This document shows, one piece after another, positions 58,524 through 64,000 of a stretch of DNA of 64,000 nt. The notes under the pieces were generated by a model. It worked only from the letters and a program-made list of their open reading frames with translations, was not told where the DNA came from and made no database searches. Numbering within the stretch: position 1 is the stretch's first letter; the number at the start of each line of letters is the position of its first letter. The DNA is taken from the NCBI RefSeq assembly GCF_021295345.1, contig NZ_JAIMJB010000007.1:62001-126000 (forward strand), written 5' to 3'. A program made the position numbers and the translations under genes. Source of the stretch: Motilimonas eburnea (lineage in GTDB: Bacteria; Pseudomonadota; Gammaproteobacteria; Enterobacterales; CBDFNC01).

Positions 58524-59360
58524 ATGTTAAAAAGTAGTGTATTCATTTGCCACACTAGCATAGTGATAAGTAGCTTATACCTCGCCGGTTGCACCACCAC
58601 AAGCGAATCAAGTACTGTCGTTGTCGATCCCAATAAAACCCAAATGGTGATTGTTGCCGACCAGCGGCAAAATGCTGCCACTGGGCAACCTAAAGTAATT
58701 TATACCAATCAGAACAGGGCTAATAGCACTGCAACGGCGGCCTCCGTAGCCCAAAGTCAATATTATGGCGGTTTTGTTTCCCCCGGTTATCGCAGTTGGA
58801 AACAAACACCCAAACAGCGTGAGGCCATGCCCGGGGATCGCGCATTGGAATTAGATTACATTATCCGCGGTTTAGCCGATCAACTTGCTCTCAATCGCGA
58901 TCCCAACGCCAGTAAAACCCCCATAGCCGTTACTTCCATCACCAATATGGATGATTTACAAAATACCAATTGGCTAGGACAAGCTATTTCAGAAGCCTTT
59001 ATTCACGAGTTACATATTCGCGAATTGCCGGTGATTGACTTTAAAACCACAGGCAAAATAAAAGTCACCCCCGAAGGAGATTTTGTATTTAGCCGTGAGT
59101 GGGATCAACTTCGCAGTAAGATCCCCGTTTATCGTGTTTTCACTGGTACCATGTCAAGAAATGATGAGGGTGTTATCGTCAACGTCAGAACCATTAATAT
59201 GCAATCACTGCTGGTGGAGTCAACTGGCCGGGCATTCATTCCCAATCGCTTACTGGTGGGCGCCAAAAACAGCCTTAATCCAGCAAAAAATGACGGCTAT
59301 ATTCAACGTCACAGCGTCCCCACCGGAGTGGCAGGACGTACCGTTGAGTTTGTTAAGTAA
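58524..59360 (+). CDS. flgO: Flagellar outer-membrane lipoprotein FlgO
   Basis: 278 residues from ATG 58524, preceded by GGGAG; an earlier in-frame start at 58491 would break the lipoprotein signal. Lipobox LAGC at C23. The FlgO domain follows with 'RALELDYIIRGLADQLALNR' and 'NWLGQAISEAFIHELHIREL'. In Vibrio FlgO and FlgP are outer-membrane proteins linked to the H-ring and needed for motility. Fourteen bases separate it from flgP. Confidence 0.9.
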   Translation: MLKSSVFICHTSIVISSLYLAGCTTTSESSTVVVDPNKTQMVIVADQRQNAATGQPKVIYTNQNRANSTATAASVAQSQYYGGFVSPGYRSWKQTPKQREAMPGDRALELDYIIRGLADQLALNRDPNASKTPIAVTSITNMDDLQNTNWLGQAISEAFIHELHIRELPVIDFKTTGKIKVTPEGDFVFSREWDQLRSKIPVYRVFTGTMSRNDEGVIVNVRTINMQSLLVESTGRAFIPNRLLVGAKNSLNPAKNDGYIQRHSVPTGVAGRTVEFVK

Positions 59361-59374
59361 TACGGGAGACGCCT

Positions 59375-59827
59375 ATGATTAAGTCAGTACCTTTACTCGT
59401 ATCACTGCTGGTAGCGGGATGCTCTAATGTTGCCAATACCCATATCGAGTATGAAACCGTTAAACCAGAGCAATTTCCAACCCTGATCGCCGTTGGCTAT
59501 GCCCCCATTGAGCTGCAACCCGGAGCGAACAAGCAACAAAAAATGCTCAATGCCATCCGAGCATCTAAAATTGATGCATATCGAGAGCTTGCCGAACAGG
59601 TTTACGGCCTAAAAATCAGCAGTGGCAACAATGTCAACAGCTTTGTCATGGCCTCAGACAGAGTGAAAGCACAGGTAGATGGACTAATTAAAGGGGCACG
59701 GGTGGTACAAAGCTACCCCGTGGGTGAAATGTACGCAACCGAATTAGAACTCGATACCGAGCAATTATATTACCTGAATCAACTGCAAGCCCCTGCGCAA
59801 AAAATCAAAAAAGTCACTTATTACTAA
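59375..59827 (+). CDS. flgP: Flagellar outer-membrane lipoprotein FlgP (LPP20 family)
   Basis: 150 residues. Lipobox LVAGC at C16. 'IRASKIDAYRELAEQVYGLK' and 'VDGLIKGARVVQSYPVGEMY' are LPP20/FlgP motifs. It forms part of the outer ring structures around the L-ring. Coupled to flgO by a short spacer. A GGGAG-type site precedes the ATG. Confidence 0.92.
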   Translation: MIKSVPLLVSLLVAGCSNVANTHIEYETVKPEQFPTLIAVGYAPIELQPGANKQQKMLNAIRASKIDAYRELAEQVYGLKISSGNNVNSFVMASDRVKAQVDGLIKGARVVQSYPVGEMYATELELDTEQLYYLNQLQAPAQKIKKVTYY

Positions 59828-59853
59828 ACCCAACAAACTCCCTACCATATCAC

Positions 59854-59884
59854 AGCGCGCTGTTTTTTATCCTAGAAGCGCGCT
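59854..59884 (+). terminator. Possible terminator after flgP
   Basis: Two copies of the self-complementary AGCGCGCT, 15 bases apart, can pair as an 8-bp stem; the first copy is followed by TTTTTT after a G. The geometry is not classical. Confidence 0.4.
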
Positions 59885-60230
59885 TATCTCTACCCCTGCT
59901 CAACCAGATTAACAAACTTGTCCTTGGCAAGGGGGTTGTGCCCATCAAATCACGTTCAGCAAGTAATGCAACAAAGTGCATCTTAGTAGTAAGTTGATCC
60001 CTGTATTTGATTATCCATCGTGTCATACAAGGCATTTATCACCACTAACAAAAATCACCCCATCATGGCTGACATCAGCGCGAAATAATGTGCGAAGGAA
60101 TATGATTAAGCAAGAGTTGGTTATAAGCGTAGAGGGGACTGCAATATCAAACGAAATGGCAAAGTGCGGCGCTAAACCTTAGTGAGCGGTCTCTTTAATA
60201 GTGCAATCACATCAGTTTAACACAGGCATA

Positions 60231-60256
60231 AAAAAACCCAGCCTAAGCTGGGTTTT
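60231..60256 (-). terminator. Terminator after the porin gene
   Basis: AAAACCCAGC-CTAA-GCTGGGTTTT is a perfect 10-bp stem followed by more T on the minus strand. Confidence 0.92.
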
Positions 60257-60281
60257 GCTACTTACTTTTCAACCTATTAGA

Positions 60282-61598
60282 TTATAGGAAGTTGTAAGGT
60301 ACGATGATTTGGAAACGTACGTCATCACGCTTGTAGTCAGCGTTAGCGTCTAGGTCACGCTCTAGGTGAGTAGCGTGTAGACGGATAGTAGCGCCTTTTA
60401 GAGCACCACGTGGTACTGAGTAACCGATAGTACCGTTAACTGCCCACTCGTTATCCCATTGGATAGCAGGAGAGTTTGACTCACCAGTATCAGAACCGTT
60501 AGCTACGATAACACCAACGTATGCGAACCAACCGTCAGCGAAAGAAGTAGATGCGCGGTTAGACCATGCAACTTGACCGTCTTGGTTCCAGTCAGATAGT
60601 GCATCCCACCATTGACCCCAAGTACCGTTGTTAGAGCCGTAGCCACCAACTGTACGAGGTGCGAACTCTGCGCCGTTGCTAGTAGATGTGTAACGTAGTT
60701 GAGAATCCCACGTCCAGCTAGCTACAGGCATAGCGAATTGTAGACCGTAGTGAGCACCGTAACCGTCGTAATCAGTTTCAGAATCAACACCGTAAGTGTC
60801 AAAACCTAGGCTCATGCCGTTGTCGAACGCGTAGCTAGCAGCAAATTTGAATGACGTGTTGTCATCTGCATTAGTGTTAGCTAGGTTTGCTTGGCCAACA
60901 CCCATGTTTAGAGAGATGCCGTTGATGTTACCAGTTAGGCCTAGAGAGTGTAACCAATCAAAAGAGTTCTTACCGCCTTGGTGATTATCTTTCTCAGTTA
61001 ACTGCCAAGGAGCTGTGAAGTAATCAGCACCCATGTAGCCTAGTGTCCAAGCATCGTTGATTGCCCAAAATGCTTTAGCACCACGGTAAGTACCAGGTAC
61101 GAAAGACCATACGTTACCGATAGTACCTACGCCGCCTTGGATAAGACCAACTTCACCAGAGATAGGGCCAGACTTAAGTTTGATAGCAGCAGTAGTTAGC
61201 TTGAATGTACCGTTACGGTCATCAGCTTGGTTCCAGTTATCACACTGAGAAATCTCAGCACAACCGCCACGGTTGTAAGCAGAGCCTGAGAAGTAACCCG
61301 CTAGGTTAAGACCAACAGTGTCTTTGTGGTAACCAGATTGGAAACCTAAGATGATGTTGTAGTCAGTGTAGTCTAGGTCAGTAACAGTCTCAGCTGATGG
61401 ATCTGCACCCCAACGGTTCTTGTTAGTACGGTAACGAGTATCAGTTACACCAACAACAGAAAGAGTTGCACCTGTGATGAACTCGTTTAGTGCTTCAGTG
61501 TACTTGTCACCAGCAGCACTTTCTTCAGCAGCCATTACGTTTGCAGACATAGTTGCTGCAGCAGCAATAGACAGTGCTAATAGACTTTTCTTAAACAT
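60282..61598 (-). CDS. Outer-membrane porin (OprD-like)
   Basis: 438 residues with a clear signal peptide ending near 'NVMA' and alternating strands of a beta-barrel throughout, closing with a C-terminal strand that ends in 'IIVPYNFL'. Gly, Asn, Tyr, Trp and Asp are frequent. The C-terminal 'KRDDVRFQIIVPYNF' recalls OprD/chitoporin barrels, but I cannot assign a substrate. Codon choice is strongly biased, as in highly expressed genes, which sets it apart from its neighbours. AAGGAG precedes the ATG. It is monocistronic, with a strong terminator. Confidence 0.8.
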   Translation of the reverse strand: MFKKSLLALSIAAAATMSANVMAAEESAAGDKYTEALNEFITGATLSVVGVTDTRYRTNKNRWGADPSAETVTDLDYTDYNIILGFQSGYHKDTVGLNLAGYFSGSAYNRGGCAEISQCDNWNQADDRNGTFKLTTAAIKLKSGPISGEVGLIQGGVGTIGNVWSFVPGTYRGAKAFWAINDAWTLGYMGADYFTAPWQLTEKDNHQGGKNSFDWLHSLGLTGNINGISLNMGVGQANLANTNADDNTSFKFAASYAFDNGMSLGFDTYGVDSETDYDGYGAHYGLQFAMPVASWTWDSQLRYTSTSNGAEFAPRTVGGYGSNNGTWGQWWDALSDWNQDGQVAWSNRASTSFADGWFAYVGVIVANGSDTGESNSPAIQWDNEWAVNGTIGYSVPRGALKGATIRLHATHLERDLDANADYKRDDVRFQIIVPYNFL

Positions 61599-62178
61599 TT
61601 GTCGCTCCTTGAATATAGACTCAGCGTTTTAAGTCAACCCCTTTTAATTCACCATTCCAGTGAACCTGAGGTTTTTTTCTTCATAAAATGTGACTAACAC
61701 AGTCACAAATTCTTTTTCGCGATGTCACAAACCTATGTGCATTGCTTTATGGAATTTTATACTACCTTCGCATTGCAAATTATCAATCTAATTTACTAAA
61801 CGATAACTAGAAAACAGAGTTTGATCACAAAAATAAATTGAACTTTTTTGAAACAACTTTAAAAACATAGAGTTAAGCAAAAAAGGAAGAGATAAAGAAC
61901 AATCTTAGGACAGAAAATCAAGCTTAATTAGACAAGGACGCCATCAACTAGACCTAGCATATTTAGCTTAACGCTTTTAAAATCAGGGCATTGTCTCACA
62001 GCGCGCTATCTGAACACTAGCTGAATCAACCTGCTACTTTGATAAGTTTTTAGCTGGTTTGGATTATAACTTGATATCTAAAACAGGCAACTTTTCAGCG
62101 CGAATTATGTTTGACAGTTTGAGTTAGCTCGAACTTTTGCTTACTTATCACTCTATTTCACGGCTATAAAGGAACCCA
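61599..62178. other. Porin-SDR divergent intergenic region
   Basis: 580 AT-rich bases, the longest gene-free stretch. It contains the TGTGACT/AGTCACA inverted repeat upstream of the porin gene. The unusual length suits a regulated porin promoter. I see no gene, tRNA or mobile element in it. Confidence 0.5.
61689..61707 (-). promoter_or_regulatory. Inverted repeat upstream of the porin gene
   Basis: TGTGACT-AACAC-AGTCACA, a perfect 7-bp dyad about 90 bases before the ATG. The half sites are CRP-like, but the N9 gap between TGTGA and TCACA is longer than the N6 of CRP, so the regulator is uncertain. Confidence 0.45.
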
Positions 62179-63006
62179 ATGCGCCCTATTATTCTGATTA
62201 CCGGCTGCTCAACCGGTATTGGCTTATATTGTGCCAAGCAGCTCGCTCAAGCAGGTTATCAGGTTTTCGCAACAGCGAGAAAACCCGACGACCTAAACCA
62301 ATTAGCTCAGTTAGGCTGCCACCCTGTCTATATGGATATGACAAAAGAAGACTCTATTACACAAGGGCTAGAGCAAGTACTCGCAGCGACCCATGGCCGT
62401 ATTGATATCTTGTTTAATAATGCGGCCTACGGCCAGCCTGGTGCGGTGGAAGACTTACCCACGTCAGCATTGCGTCAGCAATTTGAGACGAACTTATTTG
62501 GTTGGCACACCCTAACTCGCGCCGTCATTCATGTGATGCGCCAGCAAGGGCAAGGGAAAATCATCCAAAACAGCTCAGTGCTTGGATTGGTCGCCATGCC
62601 ATATCGCGGCGCATATATTGCGAGTAAATTTGCACTGGAAGGGCTCACCGATACCCTACGTCTAGAGCTTCGAGGCTCAAATATTAGCATTAGTCTGATT
62701 GAACCCGGCCCCATCACAAGTCAGTTTCGTGCCACTGCCCTCGCGGCATTTAAACAACATATTGACATAGAAAAGAGTGTGCATGCCCCTACATACCAAC
62801 AGACCTTGCAACGCCTCGGCGCCAGCAAGGGCGAAAACCGCTTTACACTTGGCCCCGACGCTGTTTACAAAGCATTAATCAGCATCATCAACAGCAAACA
62901 ACCCAAAGCCCGTTATTATGTCACCACCCCTACTTCGGTATTTGCTATCTTTAAACGCATTTTACCTCATTCATGGCTTGATTTTTTGCTCAGTAAGAGC
63001 GCTTAA
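62179..63006 (+). CDS. SDR-family oxidoreductase (YbbO-like)
   Basis: 275 residues, classical SDR: 'ILITGCSTGIGLYCAKQLAQ' for cofactor binding, 'NNAAYG', and 'YIASKFALEGL' with the catalytic Tyr-x3-Lys. The C-terminal 'KPKARYYVTTPTSVF'-like ending ('QPKARYYVTTPTSVFAIFKR') and the 'LIEPGPI' motif recall E. coli YbbO, an NADP-dependent aldehyde reductase. AAGGAA precedes the ATG. Not part of the flagellar system. Confidence 0.8.
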   Translation: MRPIILITGCSTGIGLYCAKQLAQAGYQVFATARKPDDLNQLAQLGCHPVYMDMTKEDSITQGLEQVLAATHGRIDILFNNAAYGQPGAVEDLPTSALRQQFETNLFGWHTLTRAVIHVMRQQGQGKIIQNSSVLGLVAMPYRGAYIASKFALEGLTDTLRLELRGSNISISLIEPGPITSQFRATALAAFKQHIDIEKSVHAPTYQQTLQRLGASKGENRFTLGPDAVYKALISIINSKQPKARYYVTTPTSVFAIFKRILPHSWLDFLLSKSA

Positions 63007-63061
63007 TTTGGGCCTATTGACCTTTGGTGGTTAATTTTTGTTAGAGTGGGAGGCACCCTGT

Positions 63062-63261
63062 CTAAAAGCGTTTTGGGCAAGGCGAGCAGTGTGTAGCTTA
63101 GCATTAAGTAAATACTGCTCAACGATGAACAAAACGCTTTTAGCCGAATCCGTAGGACAGCGTTTGTTGGTCATTTCTACTGCGTTAGTGCCTTTTTGCA
63201 TAGTTGACTATGCTACAAAGATGCTGCCCACAACGATTGTTTTGTATAAATACCCAACAAA
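63062..63261. repeat. Structured intergenic repeat with nested inverted repeats
   Basis: CTAAAAGCGTTTTG (63062-63075) pairs with CAAAACGCTTTTAG (63130-63143); inside it GAGCAGT (63084-63090) pairs with ACTGCTC (63114-63120) and CTTA pairs with TAAG. A second arm has TTTGTTGG (63163-63170) with CCAACAAA (63254-63261), containing GCATAG-TTGA-CTATGC (63198-63213). It fills the gap between two genes. Confidence 0.6.
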
Positions 63262-63327
63262 TCGCTGCAAAAACAAGCTCCAAAGATAAACAGGCCCTCG
63301 TGTTAACGAAAACTTAAGGATCACATT

Positions 63328-64000
63328 TTGAATTTAAAACACGCCTTCATATCCATCTTCACATTAAGCATCAGCTTTTTTAGCGCCGTTAGCCTTGCTC
63401 AATCTCAACCGGCATTTTGGACGCTCACTAAGGAAGGCCATGCGCCACTCACCATACTTGGCTCAATCCATGTGGGTACCGATGCCCTCTATCCGATGCC
63501 CCCTGTGTTAACAAAAGCCTTCTTAAATGCCACCACCTTAGTGGTTGAAGTTGACACGCTTAACATGCCTGCCAACGAAATCAAAGCCACCACCCAACTG
63601 ATTAATCTACCCAATCAGCAAAAACTCGCCGACGTGATGCCCATTGAGCAATACCGAGCGCTAAAAGCCACCTTAAAAGAATTAAATCTCAATGTCCCTA
63701 GGGTTAAATCCATGCAGCCTTGGTTTGTGATCATGACGGCCATGCAACTCAAACTCAATAAAATGGGCTATCAGGCCGACTTAGGTATCGATGTGCACTA
63801 CCTTAAGCTTGCTCAACAACAAGCTAAACCCGTGATGCAACTTGAAAACGTTCAAAAGCAACTTTGGTACCTGTCACAAATTGGCCAACACCAGCCCAAG
63901 GCCATCGAAACAGGCCTGAAGGAGTTAAGTGAGCTAGGTCAATGGGCACCCAAGATGTTATCCCATTGGGCAAAGGGTGAACTCGTCGCACTGCATACCT
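63328..64000 (+). CDS. TraB/GumN-family protein (N-terminal part, cut by window edge)
   Basis: 224 residues are visible before the edge. Start TTG 63328, with AAGGA seven bases upstream; no better ATG lies near. A signal peptide ('ISFFSAVSLAQS') precedes 'LTILGSIHVGTDALYPMP', which has the Ser-Ile-His-x-Gly metal-site motif of the TraB/GumN (Tiki-like) family. These are periplasmic or secreted proteins of uncertain, possibly protease-like, function. The end is outside the window. Confidence 0.8.
   Translation, partial: MNLKHAFISIFTLSISFFSAVSLAQSQPAFWTLTKEGHAPLTILGSIHVGTDALYPMPPVLTKAFLNATTLVVEVDTLNMPANEIKATTQLINLPNQQKLADVMPIEQYRALKATLKELNLNVPRVKSMQPWFVIMTAMQLKLNKMGYQADLGIDVHYLKLAQQQAKPVMQLENVQKQLWYLSQIGQHQPKAIETGLKELSELGQWAPKMLSHWAKGELVALHT

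Larger units (their letters stand above)
59828..60281. other. flgP-porin convergent intergenic region
   Basis: 454 bases without a credible gene. Just after flgP, AGCGCGCT occurs at 59854-59861 and 59877-59884 with a T6 run between, a possible weak terminator. The porin terminator lies at 60231-60256. Short open frames here have no ribosome-binding site and were left out. Confidence 0.5.

Noticed and set aside
59976-60182. Open frame of 68 codons between flgP and the porin gene
   Set aside because: No ribosome-binding site, unusual composition, and no similarity that I recognise.
61689-61707. Canonical CRP site upstream of the porin gene
   Set aside because: TGTGA and TCACA are separated by nine bases instead of six, so it is listed only as an unassigned dyad.
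63038-63289. Open frame of 83 codons after the SDR gene
   Set aside because: It runs through the nested inverted repeats, has no ribosome-binding site and no protein-like pattern.

Overview
The window looks like chromosomal DNA of a gammaproteobacterium with a single polar flagellum, most likely Shewanella or a close relative. The reasons are the gene order (fliK-J-I-H-G-F-E, flrC-B-A, glycosylation locus, fliT-S-D-flaG, two short flagellins of about 272 residues, flgL to flgB, cheR-cheV, flgA-M-N, flgT-O-P), the FlrABC regulators and the FlgOPT outer-ring proteins. No plasmid, phage or CRISPR features were seen.

Layout: 1-6725 holds the minus-strand operon fliE to fliK for MS-ring, switch, export ATPase and hook-length control; fliK is cut by the window edge. 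6874-10884 holds flrA and flrBC. 11091-35263 is a sugar-modification locus. It starts on the plus strand with Maf-1, a small coupled protein and pseBCF. It continues on the minus strand with pseI, pseG and pseH, an overlapping acyl-handling cassette (ACP, SDR, AMP ligase, LuxE-like, LuxC-like), a dTDP-3-amino-sugar module (rfbBA, fdtA, aminotransferase, GNAT), two glycosyltransferases, a methyltransferase, a sulfotransferase, two further aminotransferases and a WbqC-like protein. 35373-53029 holds Maf-2, fliT-like, fliS, fliD, flaG, two flagellins and flgL to flgB. 53241-59827 holds cheR, cheV, flgAMN, tRNA-Arg, flgT, flgO and flgP. 60282-64000 holds an outer-membrane porin, an SDR enzyme and a partial TraB/GumN-family gene.

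The regulatory logic can be read from the DNA. GG-N10-GC sigma-54 promoters precede flrB, fliE, flgB, flgF, flgK, the flgL-proximal flagellin, flgT, flgO and probably flgA and cheV. Sigma-28 promoters precede the second flagellin and flgM. Hairpin terminators follow flrC, flgE, cheR, both flagellins, maf-2 and the porin gene. This fits the FlrA to FlrBC to FliA hierarchy known in Vibrio and Shewanella. Several long reading frames were shortened because a promoter or ribosome-binding site lies inside them.

The glycan genes fit together as follows. PseB-C-H-G-I-F make CMP-pseudaminic acid and the two Maf proteins would transfer it to flagellin. The remaining cassette appears to make and decorate further sugars: a 3-acylamino-3,6-dideoxyhexose, methylation and sulfation. 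No flippase, polymerase, ABC exporter or polyprenyl-phosphate transferase is present, so a cytoplasmic flagellin glycan is more likely than an O-antigen. The least understood part is the five-gene acyl cassette fused by overlapping frames to pseH.
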